From the NCBI GenBank assembly GCA_013076295.1, contig RQOL01000473.1, forward strand, positions 124,001 to 188,000: a DNA stretch of 64,000 nt. Direction: 5' to 3'. A program made the translations under genes and the position numbers. The notes beneath the pieces are model-generated. The model searched no databases. It had not been told where the DNA came from and worked only from the letters and a program-made list of their open reading frames with translations. Of this stretch, positions 40,394 to 53,543 are shown one piece after another. How positions within the stretch are numbered: the first letter of the stretch is position 1; each line of letters starts with the position of its first letter. This stretch comes from Sanderia malayensis. Lineage: Eukaryota > Cnidaria > Scyphozoa > Semaeostomeae > Pelagiidae.

Positions 40394-40942
40394 GCACATG
40401 AATCCACGTTATTACAGCTGAAAACTAAGTAAAATTTGGCATGCATTTGCTTCTTTTCAGTGATTTTAACATTACTGTACACTATTTGCACTTGAATCTA
40501 CGTTATTACAGTTGGAACTAGCTAAAATACACATGCATTTGTTTGTTTGCAGTGATATTAACATTACTCCACACTAATTGCACATGAATCCACGTTATTA
40601 CAGCTGAAACTAAGTAAACTACACATGTATTTGTTTGTTTTCAGTGATATTAACACTATGCACACTAATGGCACATGAGTCCACTTTATTACAGTTGAAA
40701 GAATAAAATACACATGCATTTGCATGTTTTCAGTGATATTAACATTACTGCAGAGTAATGGCACATGAATCCACGTTGTTACACCTCAAACTAAGTAAAT
40801 ACACATGCATTTGCTTGTTTTCAGTGATATTAACTTACTGCACACTAATTGGACATGAATCGACGTTATTACAGCTGAAACTAACTAATTAAACATGCAT
40901 TTGTTTGTTTGCAGTGATATTAACATTACTGCACACTAATTG
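40394..40942 (+). repeat. Six-monomer link J'-T-H-I-B-G
   Basis: Joins the 1.93-kb pair to the 3.95-kb pair. The order is the same as that after S-B-G in units 1-4 (for example 2.99-3.53 kb). H carries GTATTTGTTTGTTTTCAG, and I has lost a base pair in GAAAGAATAAAAT near 40700. Confidence 0.75.
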
Positions 40943-43900
40943 GCACATGAATCCACGTTATTAACAGCTGAAACTAAGTAAACTACACATGCATTTGCGT
41001 GTTTTCAGTGATATTAACACTACTGCACACTAATGGCACATGAGTCCACTTTATTACAGTTGAAAGTAAGCAAAATCCACATGCATTTGCATGTTTGCAG
41101 TGATATTGACATTACTGCACAGTAATGGCACATGAATGCACGTTGTTACACCTCAAACTAAGTAAATTACACATGCATTTGCTTGTTTTCAGTGATGTTA
41201 ACATTACTGCACACTAATTGGCACACGATTCCACGTTATTAGAGCTGAAACTAACTAAAATACACATGCATTTGTTTGTTGCAGTGATATTAACATTACT
41301 GCACACTAGTTGCACATGAATCCACGTTATTACAGCTGAAACTAAGTAAACTACACATGCATTTGCGTGTTTTCAGTGATATTAACACTACTGCACACTA
41401 ATGGCACATGAGATCACTTTATTACAGTTGAAAATAAGTAAAATACACATGCATTTGCATGTTTTCAGTGATATTAACATTACTGCACAGTAATGACAAT
41501 GAATACGTTGTTACAACTCAAACTAAGTAAATACACGTGCATTTGCTTGTTTTCAGTGATATTAACATTACTGCACACTAATTGACCATGATAATGTTAT
41601 TACAGCTGAAACTAACTAATTTAAACATGCATTTGTTTGTTTGCAGTGATATTAACATTACTGCACACTTATTGCACACGAATCCACGTTATTACAGCTG
41701 AAACTAAGTAAAAGTTGCATGCATTTGCTTCTTTTCAGTGATTTTAACATTACTGCACACTCTTTGCACATGAATCTACATTATTACAGTTGGAACTAAG
41801 TAAAATATACATGCATTTGCTTGTTTTCAGTGATATTAACATTACTGCGCACTAATTGCACATGATTCCACGTTTTTACTGCTGAGGCTAAGTAAAATAC
41901 ACATGCATTTGCTTGTTTTCAGTGATATTAACTTTACTGCACTCTAATTGCACACGATTCCACGCTTTAAGACCTGAAACTAACTGAAATACACATGCAT
42001 TTGTTTGTTTGCAGTGATATTAACATTACTGCACACTTATTGTACATGAATCCATGTTGTTACAGCTGAAACTAATTAAAAGACACATGGATTTGTTTGT
42101 TTGCTGTGATATTAACATTACTACACACTAATTGCACATGAATTCACGTTATTACAGATGCAACTAAGTAAAATACACATGCATTTGCTTCTTTTCAGTG
42201 ATATTAACATTACTGCACAGTAATGGCACATGAATCCACGTTGTTACACCTCAAACTAAGTAAAAATACACATGCATTTGCTTGTTTTCAGTGATATTAA
42301 CATTACTGCACACTAATTGGACATGAATCGACGTTATTACAGCTGAAACTAACTAAATTAAACATGCATTTGTTTGTTTGCAGTGATATTAACATTACTG
42401 CACACTAATTGCACATGAATCCACGTTATTACAGCTGAAACTAAGTAAACTACACATGCATTTGCGTTTTCAGTGATATTAACACTACTGCACACTAATG
42501 GCACATGAGTCCACTTTATTACAGTTGAAAGTAAGTAAAATCCACATGCATTTGCATGTTTGCAGTGATATTGACATTACTGCACAGTAATGGCACATGA
42601 ATGCACGTTGTTACACATCAAACTAAGTAAATTACACATGCATTTGCTTGTTTTCAGTGATGCTAACATTACTGCACACTAATTGCACACGATTCTACGT
42701 TATTATAGCTGGAAACTAACTAAAATACACATGCATTTGTTTGTTTGCAGTGATATTAACATTACTGCACACTAGTTGCACATGAATCCACGTTATTACA
42801 GCTGAAACTAAGTAAACTACACATGCATTTGCGTGTTTTCAGTGATATTAACACTACTGCACACTAATGGCACATGAGTTCACTTTATTACAGTGAAAGT
42901 AACTAAAATACACATGCATTTGCATGTTTTCAGTGATATTAACATTACTGCACAGTAATGGACATGAATCCACGTTGTTACACCTCAAACTAAGTAAAAT
43001 ACACGTGCATTTGCTTGTTTTCAGTGATATTAACATTACTGCACACTAATTGGACATGAATCAATGTTATTACAGCTGAAACTAACTAATTTAAACATGC
43101 ATTTTGTTTGTTTGCAGTGATATTCACATTACTGCACACTTATTGCACATGAATCCACGTTATTACAGCTGAAACTAATTAAAAGTTGCATGCATTTGCT
43201 TCTTTTCAGTGATTTTAACATTACTGCACACTCTTTGCACATGAATCTACATTATTACAGTTGGAACTAAGTAAAATATACATGCATCTGCTTGTTTTCA
43301 GTGATATTAACATTACTGCGCACTAATTGCACATGATTCCACCGTTATTACAGCTGAGGCTAAGTAAAATACACATGCATTTGCTTGTTTTCAGTGATAT
43401 TAACTTTACTGCCCTCTAATTGCACACGATTCCACGCTTTAAGACCTGAAACTAACTGAAATACACATGCATTTGTTTGTTTGCAGTGATATTGACATTA
43501 CCTCACAGTAATGGCACATGAATGCACCTTGTTACACCTCAAACTAAGTAAATTACACATGCATTTGCTTGTTTTCAGTGATATTAACATTACTGCAGAG
43601 TAATGGCACATGAATCCACGTTGTTACACCTCAAACTAAATAAAATACACATGCATTTGCTTGTTTTCAGTGATATTAAATTACTGGCACACTAATTGGA
43701 CATGAATCGACGTTATTACAGCTGAAACTAACTAAATTAAACATGCATTTGTTTTGTTTGCAGTGATGTTAACATTACTGCACACTTATTGCACATGAAT
43801 CCATGTTATTTACAGCTTAAACTAAGTAAAGCACACATGCATTTGCTTCTTTTCAGTGATTTTAACATTACTGCACTCTATTTGCACATGAATCAACGTT

Positions 43901-44896
43901 AATGCAGTTGGAACTAAGTAAAATACACATGCATTTGCTTGTTTTCAGTGATAATAACATTACTGCACACTAATTGCACATGATTCCATGTTATTACGGC
44001 TGAAGCTAAGTAAAATACACATGCATTTGCTTGTTTTCAGTGATATTAACATTATTGCACACTAATTGCACATGATTCCACGTTATTAGAGCTGAAACTA
44101 ACTAAAATACACATGCATTTGTTTGTTTGCAGGGATATTAACATTGCTGCACACTAATTGCACATGAATGCACTGTATTACAGCTGTAACTAAGTAAGAA
44201 AGACAGGCACTTGGGTGTTTTCAGTGATATTAACACCACTGCGCACTAATTGCACATGAATCCACGGTATTACAGATGCAACTAAATAAAATACACATGC
44301 ATATGCTTGTTTTTAGTGATATTAACATTACTGCACACTAATTGCACATAAATCCACGTTATTAAAGCTGAAACTAAATAAAAAACACATGCTTTTGCTT
44401 TTTTGCAGTGATATTAACATTAATGCACAAAAATTGCACATGAATCAACGTTGTTACAGCTGAAACTAACTAAATTACACATGCATTTGTTTGTTTGCAG
44501 TGATATTAATATCACTGCACACTAATTGCACATGAATCCACGCTATTACAGCTGAAACTAATGAAGACCGACATGCATTTGCTTGTTTTCCCGTGAGATT
44601 AACATTACTGCACACTAATTGCACCTGAATCTACGTTTTTACAGTTGAAACTAAGTAAAATACATATGCATTTACTTGTTTTCAGTAATCTTAACATTAC
44701 TGCACACTAATTGCACATCAATCCACGTTTTTACAGTTGAAACTAAGTAAAATACATATGCATTTGCTTGTTTTCAGTGATATTAACATTATTGCACACT
44801 AATTGCACATGATTCCACGTTATTAGAGCTGAAACTAACTAAAATACACATGCATTTGTTTGTTTGCAGTGATATTAACATTACTGCACACTAATT
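40943..44896 (+). repeat. 3.95-kb tandem repeat, copy A (43 monomers)
   Basis: Starts with a U monomer followed by an I monomer carrying the otherwise rare AAGCAAAATCC. The same pair starts copy B at 44897, 3954 bp later (43 x 92 = 3956). Contains AAGACCTG at 41969 and 43441, the D2/I chimera at 43422-43513, and the first second-lineage L at 44202. The first half has first-lineage types. From 43.5 kb the types change (TTACGGCTGAAGC, GATAATAACATT, CAGCTTAAAC, GAAGACCGACATGC). Confidence 0.85.
43422..43513 (+). repeat. D2-front / I-back chimera at the lineage switch
   Basis: The front is type D2 (CACACGATTCCACGC, AAGACCTG, GTTTGTTTGCAG). The back is that of a position-4 monomer (GATATTGACATTACC, TCACAGTAATGG). 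After it the array contains second-lineage monomers. An identical chimera at 47731-47821, 4309 bp on, belongs to copy B. Confidence 0.83.
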
Positions 44897-46447
44897 GCAC
44901 ATGAATCCACGTTATTACAGCTGAAACTAAGTAAACTACACATGCATTTGCGTGTTTTCAGTGATATTAACACTACTGACACTAATGGCACATGAGTCCA
45001 CTTTATTACAGTTGAAAGTAAGCAAAATCCACATGCATTTGCATGTTTGCAGTGATATTGACATTACTGCACAGTAATGGCACATGAATGCACGTTGTTA
45101 CACCTCAAACTAAGTAAATTACATGCATTTGCTTGTTTTCAGTGATGTTAACATTACTGCACACTAATTGCACACGATTCCACGTTTTAGAGCTGAAACT
45201 AACTAAAATACACATGCATTTGTTTGTTTGCAGTGGATATTAACATTACTGCACACTAGTTGCACATGAATCCACGTTATTACATCTGAAACTAAGTAAA
45301 CTACACATGCATTTGCGTGTTTTCAGTGATATTAACACTACTGCACACTAATGGCACATGAGTTTCACTTTATTACAGTTGAAAATAAGTAAAATACACA
45401 TGCATTTGCATGTTTTCAGTGATATTAACATTACTGCACAGTAATGGCACATGAATTTACGTTGTTACAGCCTCAAACTAAGTAAAATACACGTGCATTT
45501 GCTTGTTTTCAGTGATATTAACATACTGCACACTAATTGGCATGAATCAATGTTATTACAGCTGAATAACTAAATTTAACATGCATTTGTTTGTTTGCAG
45601 TGATATTAACATTACTGCACACTTATTGCACACGAATCCACGTTATTTACAGCTGAAACTAAGTAAAAGTTGCATGCATTTGCTTCTTTTCAGTGATTTA
45701 ACATTACTGCACACTCTTTGCACATGAATCTACATTATTACAGTTGGAACTAAGTAAAATATACATGCATTTGCTTGTTTCAGTGATATTAACATTACTG
45801 CGCACTAATTGCACATGATTCCACGTTTTTACTGCTGAGGCTAAGTAAAATACACATGCATTTGCTTGTTTTCAGTGATATTAACTTTACTGCACTCTAA
45901 TTGCACACGATTCCACGCTTTAAGACCTGAACTAACTGAAATACACATGCATTTGTTTGTTTGCAGTGATATTAACATTACTGCACACTTATTGTACATG
46001 ATCCATGTTGTTACAGCTGAAACTAATTAAAAGACACATGGATTTGTTTGTTTGCTGTGATATTAACATCTACACACTAATTGCACATGAATTCACGTTA
46101 TTACAGATGCAACTAAGTAAAATACACATGCATTTGCTTCTTTTCAGTGATATTAACATTACTGCACAGTAATGGCACATGAATCCGTTGTTCAGCCTCA
46201 AACTAAGTAAAATACACATGCATTTGCTTGTTTTCAGTGATATTAACATTACTGCACACTAATTGGACATGAATCGACGTTATTACAGCTGAAACTAACT
46301 AAATTAAACATGCATTTGTTTGTTTTGCAGTGATATTAACATTACTGCACACTAATTGCACATGAATCACGTTATTACAGCTGAAACTAAGTAAACTACA
46401 CATGCATTTGCGTGTTTCAGTGATAATTAACATACTGCACACTAATG

Positions 46448-46816
46448 GCACATGAGTCCACTTTATTACAGTTGAAAGTTAAGTAAAATCCACATGCATT
46501 TGCATGTTTGCAGTGATATTGACATTACTGCACAGTAATGGCACATGAATGCACGTTGTTACACATCAAACTAAGTAAAATAAAAGTGCATTTGCTTGTT
46601 TGTAGTGATATTAACATTACTGCACACTAGTTGCACATGAATCCAGTTATTAACAACTAAAACTAACTAAAATACACATGTATTTGCTTGTTTTCAGTGA
46701 TATTATCATTACTGCACACTAATTGCACATGAATCCACGTTATTACATGCTGAAACAAAGTAAACTACACATGCATTTGCGTGTTTTCAGTGATATTAAC
46801 AATACTGCACACTAAT
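46448..46816 (+). repeat. Extra tetramer in copy B
   Basis: Four monomers, 369 bp: I, a B form with ATAAAAGTGCATTTGC and TTTGTAGTGAT, a W monomer with ACAACTAAAAC and GATATTATCATT, and a U form with GAAACAAAG. I monomers flank it at 46448 and 46817. W and the GTAGTGAT form are absent from copy A but occur near 49.66, 54.2, 56.37 and 63.25 kb, so this is probably a transfer from second-lineage DNA rather than a simple local duplication. Confidence 0.78.
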
Positions 46817-47730
46817 GCACATGAGTCCACTTTATTACAGTTGAAAGTAGTAAAATCCACATGCATTTGCATGTTTGCAGTGATATTGACATTACTGCAC
46901 AGTAATGGCACATGAATGCACGTTGTTACACATCAAACTAAGTAAATTACACATGCATTTGCTTGTTTTCAGTGATGTTAACATTACTGCACACTAATTG
47001 CACACGATTCTACGTTATTATAGCTGAACTAACTAAAATACACATGCATTTGTTTGTTTGCAGTGATATTAACATTACTGCACACTAGTTTGCACATGAA
47101 TCCACGTTATTACAGCTGAAACTAAGTAAACTAACATGCATTTTGCGTGTTTTCAGTGATATTAACACTACTGCACACTATGGCACATGAGTCACTTATT
47201 ACAGTTGAAAGTAAGTAAAATACACATGCATTTGCATGTTTTCAGTGATTTAACATTACTGCACAGTAATGGCACATGAATCCACGTTGTTACACTCAAA
47301 CTAAGTAAAATACACGTGCATTTGCTTGTTTTCAGTGATATTAACATTACTGCACACTAATTGGACATGAATCAATGTTATTACAGCTGAAACTAACTAA
47401 TTTAAACATGCATTTGTTTGTTTGCAGTGATATTACATTACTGCACACTTATTGCACATGAATCCACGTTATTACAGCTGAAACTAATTAAAAGTTGCAT
47501 GCATTTGCTTCTTTTCAGTGATTTTAACATTACTGCACACTCTTTGCACATGAATCTACATTATTACAGTTGGAACTAAGTAAAATATACATGCATCTGC
47601 TTGTTTTCAGTGAATATTAACATTACTGCGCACTAATTGCACATGATTCCACGTTATTACAGCTGAGGCTAAGTAAAATACACATGCATTTGCTTGTTTT
47701 CAGTGATATTAACTTTACTGCCCTCTAATT

Positions 47731-47821
47731 GCACACGATTCCACGCTTTAAGACCTGAAACTAATGAAATACACATGCATTTGTTTGTTTGCAGTGATAT
47801 TGACATTACCTCACAGTAATG
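47731..47821 (+). repeat. Second copy of the D2/I chimera
   Basis: Same fusion as at 43422-43513, one base shorter (CTAATGAAAT for CTAACTGAAAT). It is the last AAGACCTG-bearing monomer in the window. Confidence 0.83.
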
Positions 47822-49010
47822 GCACATGAATGCACCTTGTTACACCTCAAACTAAGTAAATTACACATGCATTTGCTTGTTTTCAGTGATATTAACATTA
47901 CTGCAGAGTAATGCACATGAATCCACGTTGTTACACCTCAACTAAATAAAATACACATGCATTTGCTTGTTTTCAGTGATATTAACATTACTGCACACTA
48001 ATTGGACATGAATCGACGTTATTACAGCTGAAACTAACTAAATTAAACATGCATTTGTTTGTTTGCAGTGATGTTAACATTACTGCACACTTATTGCACA
48101 TGAATCCATGTTATTACAGCTTAAACTAAGTAAAGCACACATGCATTTGCTTCTTTTCAGTGATTTTAACATTACTGCACTCTATTGCACATGAATCAAC
48201 GTTAATGCAGTTGGAACTAAGTAAAATACACATGCATTTGTTGTTTTCAGTGATAATAACATTACTGCACACTAATTGCACATGATTCCATGTTATTACG
48301 GCTGAAGCTAAGTAAAATACACATGCATTTGCTTGTTTTCAGTGATATTAACATTATTGCACACTAATTGCACATGATTCCACGTTATTAGAGCTGAAAC
48401 TAACTAAAATACACATGCATTTGTTTGTTTGCAGGGATATTAACATTGCTGCACACTAATTGCACATGAATGCACTTTATTACAGCTGTAACTAAGTAAG
48501 AAAGACAGGCACTTGGGTGTTTTCAGTGATATTAACACCACTGCACACTAATTGCACATGAATCCACGGTATTACAGATGCAACTAAATAAAATACACAT
48601 GCATATGCTTGTTTTTAGTGATATTAACATTACTGCACACTAATTGCACATAAATCCACGTTATTAAAGCTGAAACTAAATAAAAAACACATGCTTTTGC
48701 TTTTTTGCAGTGATATTAATATTAATGCACAAAAATTGCACATGAATCAACGTTGTTACAGCTGAAACTAACTAAATTACACATGCATTTGTTTGTTTGC
48801 AGTGATATTAATATCACTGCACACTAATTGCACATGAATCCACGCTATTACAGCTGAAACTAATGAAGACCGACATGCATTTGCTTGTTTTCGTGAGATT
48901 AACATTACTGCACACTAATTGCACCTGAATCTACGTTTTTACAGTTGAAACTAAGTAAATACATATGCATTTACTTGTTTTCAGTATCTTAACATTACTG
49001 CACACTAATT

Positions 49011-51541
49011 GCACATCAATCCACGTTATTACAGCTGAAACTAAGTAAATACACATGCATTTTTTGTTTTCAGTGACATTGACATTACTGCACACTTATT
49101 GTACATGAATCCATGTTGTTACAGGTGAAACTAACTAAAATATACATGTATTTGCTTTTTTTAATTAATATTAACAATGCTAAACACTAATTGCGCATGA
49201 ATCCACGTTGTTACAGCTGAAACGAAGTAAAATACACATGCATTTGCTTGTTTTTCAGTGATATTAACATTAAACAACACTAATTGGACATGAATTGACG
49301 TTATTACAGCTGAAACTAACTAAATAAACATGCATTTGCTTGTTTCAGTGATATCAACATTACTGCACACTAATTGCACATGAATCCACGTTATTACAGC
49401 TGAAACTAGTAAACTACACATGCATTTGCGTGTTTTCAGTGATATTAACACTACTGCACACTAATGGCACATGCGTCCACTTTATTACTGTTGAAAGTAA
49501 GTAAAATACACATGCATTGCATTTTTCAGTGATATTAACATTACTGCACAGTAATGCACATGAATCCACGTTGTTACACCTCAAACTAAGTAAAATACAA
49601 TGCATTTGCTTGTTTTAGTGATATTAACATTACTGCACACTAGTTGCACATGAATCCACGTTATTACAACTAAAACTAACTAAAATACACATGATTTGCT
49701 TGTTTCAGTGATATTAACATTACTGCACACTAATTGCACATGAATCCACGTTATTACAGCTGAAAACTAAGTAAAATACACATGCATTTGCGTTGTTTTT
49801 CAGTGATATTAACATACTGCACACTAATGGCACAATGAATCCACTTTATTACAGCTGAAACTAAGTAAAATACACATGCATTTGTGTTTGCAGTGATATT
49901 AACATTACTGCACATAATGGCACATGAATGCACGTTGTTACAGCTGAAACTAAGTAAATTAACATGCATTTGCTTGTTTTCAGTGATGTTAACATTACTG
50001 CACAGTAATGCACACAATCCACGTTATTAAAGCTGAAACTAACTAAAATACACATGCATTTGTTTGTTTCAGTGATATTAACATTACTGCACACTATTGC
50101 ACATGAATCCACGTTATTACAGCTGAAACTAAGTAAAATACACATGCATTGCTTGTTTTCAGTGATATTACATTACTGCACACTAATGCACATGATCCAC
50201 TTTATTACAGTTGAAACTAAGTAAATACACATGCATTTGCATGTTTTCAGTGATATTAACATTACTGCACACTAATGGCACATGATGCACGTTGTTACAC
50301 TCAAAACTAAGTAAATTACACATGCATTTGCTTGTTTTCAGTGATATTAACATTACTGCAGAGTAATGGCACATGAATCACGTTGTTACACCTCAAACTA
50401 AGTAAAATACACATGCATTTGCTTGTTTTCAGTGATATTAACATTACTGCACACTAATTGGACATGAATCGACGTTATTAGCGCTGAAACTAATAAATTA
50501 AACATGCATTTGTTTGTTTGCAGTGATGTTAACATTACTGCACACTTATTGCACATGAATCCACGTTATTACAGCTTAAACTAAGTAAAGCAACACATGC
50601 ATTTGCTTCTTTTCAGTGATTTTAACATTACTGCACTCTATTTGCACATGAATCTACGTTAATTACAGTTGAACTAAGTAAATACACATGCATTTGCTTG
50701 TTTTCAGTGATAATAACATTACTGCACACTAATTGCACATGATTCCATGTTATTACGGCTGAAGCTAAGTAAAATACACATGCATTTGCTTGTTTTCAGT
50801 GATATTAACATTATTGCACACTAATTGCACATGATTCCACGTTATTAGAGCTGAAACTAACTAAAATAACATGCATTTGTTTGTTTGCAGGATATTAACA
50901 TTGCTGCACACTAATTGCACATGAATGCACTTTATTACAGCTGTAACTAAGTAAGAAAGACAGGCACTTGGGTGTTTTCAGTGATATTAACACACTGCAC
51001 ACTAATTGCACATGAATCCACGGTATTACAGATGCAACTAATAAAATACACATGCATGTGCTTGTTTAGTGATATTAACATTACTGCACACTAATTGCAC
51101 ATAAACACGTTATTACAGCTGAAACTAATAAAAACACATGCTTTGCTTTTTGCAGTGATATTAACATTAATGCACAAAAATTGCACATGAATCACGTTGT
51201 TACAGCTGAAACGAAGTAAATACACATGCATTTGTTGTTTTCAGTGATATTAACATTACAACACTAATTGACATGAATTGACGTTATTACAGCTGAAACT
51301 AACTAAATAAACATGCATTTGTTCGTTTGCAGTGATATTAACATTACTGCACACTTAATTGCACCTGAATCTACGTTTTTACAGTTGAAACTAAGTAAAA
51401 TACATGCATTTACTTGTTTTCAGTAATCTTAACATTACTGCACACTATTGCACATCAATCCACGTTATTACAGCTGAAACTAAGTAAATTACACATGCAT
51501 TTGTTTGTTTTCAGTGACATTGACATTACTGCACACTTATT
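49011..51541 (+). repeat. Second-lineage segment with M at 49101 and L at 50959
   Basis: From the GCACATCAATCC monomer through M (49101) to the base before the next M (51542); the M-to-M distance is 2441 bp. Types include W (ACAACTAAAAC), B' (GATGTTAAC), J'' (CAGCTTAAACTAAG) and the L form with GCTGTAAC. About 49.2-51.3 kb is deletion-rich (CACATGATCC, GATATTACATT, GCATTGC, ACATAAACACG). Confidence 0.8.
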
Positions 51542-53543
51542 GTACATGAATGCATGTTGTTACAGGTGAAACTAACTGAAAAATACATGTATTTGCTTTT
51601 TTTAATTAATATTAACAATGCTAAACACTAATTGCGCATGAATCCACGTTGTTACAGCTGAAACGAAGTAAAATACACATGCATTTGCTTGTTTTCAGTG
51701 ATATTAACATTAAACAACACTAATTGGACATGAATGACGTTATACTACAGCTGAAACTAACTAAATTAAACATGCATTTGTTTGTTTGCAGTGATATTAA
51801 CATTACTGCACACTTATTGCACATGAATCCATTATCACAGCTAAAAATAAATAAAATACACATATATTTGCTTGTTTTCAGTGATATCAACATTACTGCA
51901 CACTAATTGCACATGAATCCACGTTATTACAGCTGAAACTAAGTAAATACACATGCATTTGCGTGTTTTCAGTGATATTAACACTACTGCACACTAATGG
52001 CACATGCGTCCACTTTTTACTGAAAGTAAGTAAAATATACATGCATCTGCATGTTTTCAGTGATATTAACATTACTGCACAGTAATGCACATGAATGCAC
52101 GTTGTTACACCTCAAACTAAGTAAATTACACATGCATTTGCTTGTTTTCAGTGATTAACATTACTGCACACTAATTGCACACGATTCCACGTTATTTAGA
52201 CTGAAACTAACTAAAATACACATGCATTGTTTGTTTGCAGTGATATTAACATTACTGCACACTAGTTGCACATGAATCAACGTTATTACAGCTGAAACTA
52301 AGTAAACTACACATGCATTTGCGTGATTTCAGTGATATTAACACTACTGCACACTAATGGCACATGAGTTCACTTTATTACAGTTGAAAGTAAGTAAAAT
52401 ACACATGCATTTGCATGTTTTCAGTGATATTAACATTACTGCACAGTAATGGCACATGAATCCACGTTGTTACACCTCAAACTAATTAAAATATACGTGC
52501 ATTTGCTTGTTTTCAGTGATATTAACATTACTGCAAACTAATTGGACATGAATCGACGTTATTACAGCTGAAACTAACTAAATTAAACATGCATTTGTTT
52601 GTTTGCAGTGATATTAACATTACTGCACACTTATTGCACATGAACCACGTTATTACAGCTTAAACTAAGTAAAGCAACATGCATTTGCTTTTTCAGTGAT
52701 TTTAACATTACTGCACTCTATTTGCACATGAATCTACGTTAATACAGTTGGAACTAAGTAAAATACACATGCATTTGCTTGTTTTCAGTGATAATAACAT
52801 TACTGCACACTAATTGCACATGATTCCATGTTATTACGGCTGAAGCTAAGTAAAATACACATGCATTTGCTTGTTTTCAGTGATATTAACATTATTGCAC
52901 ACTAATTGCACATGATTCCACGCTTTTAGAGCTGAAACTAACTAAAATACACATGCATTTGTTTGTTTGCAGTGTTATTAACATTGCTGCACACTAATTG
53001 CACATGAATGCACTTTATTACAGCTGTAACTAAGTAAGAAAGACAGGCACTTGGGTGTTTTCAGTGATATTAACACCATTGCACGCTAATTGCACATGAA
53101 TCCACGGTATTACAGATGCAACTAAATAAAATACACATGCATTTGCTTTTTTTAGTGATATTAACATTACTGCACACTAATTGCACATGAATCAACGTTG
53201 TTACAGCTGAAACTAACTAAATTACACATGCATTTGTTTGTTTGCAGTGATATTAACATCACTGCACACTAATTGCACATGAATCCACGTTATTACAGCT
53301 GAACTACTGAAGACGACATGCATTTGCTTTTCGTGAGATTAACATTACTGCACACTAATTGCACTGAATCTACGTTTTTACAGTTGAAACTAAGTAAAAT
53401 ACATATGCATTTACTTGTTTTCAGTAATCTTAACATTACTGCACACTAATTGCACATCAATCCACATTATTACAGCTGAAACTAAGTAAATTACACATGC
53501 ATTTGTTTGTTTTCAGTGACATTGACATTACTGCACACTTATT
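51542..53543 (+). repeat. Second-lineage segment, 2.00 kb
   Basis: M to M. Contains the Y monomer (CTAAAAATAAATAAAAT, ACATATATTTGC, GATATCAAC) near 51.84 kb, a U-I-B'-C'-V-I-B-G-J''-K run, D1-like TTACGGCTGAAGC near 52.83 kb and L at 53042. It lacks the W tetramer found in the neighbouring segments. Confidence 0.78.

Larger units (their letters stand above)
44897..49010 (+). repeat. 3.95-kb tandem repeat, copy B, with one extra tetramer
   Basis: Parallels copy A: AAGACCTG 41969 and 45922 (3953 apart), then 43441 and 47750 (4309 apart). L words 44202 and 48504 are 4302 bp apart. The jump of about 355 bp between offsets is four monomers present only here, at 46448-46816. Ends at the monomer with GCACATCAATCC, after which type R and M follow. 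In copy A the equivalent monomer (44713) is fused to a different back. Confidence 0.83.
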
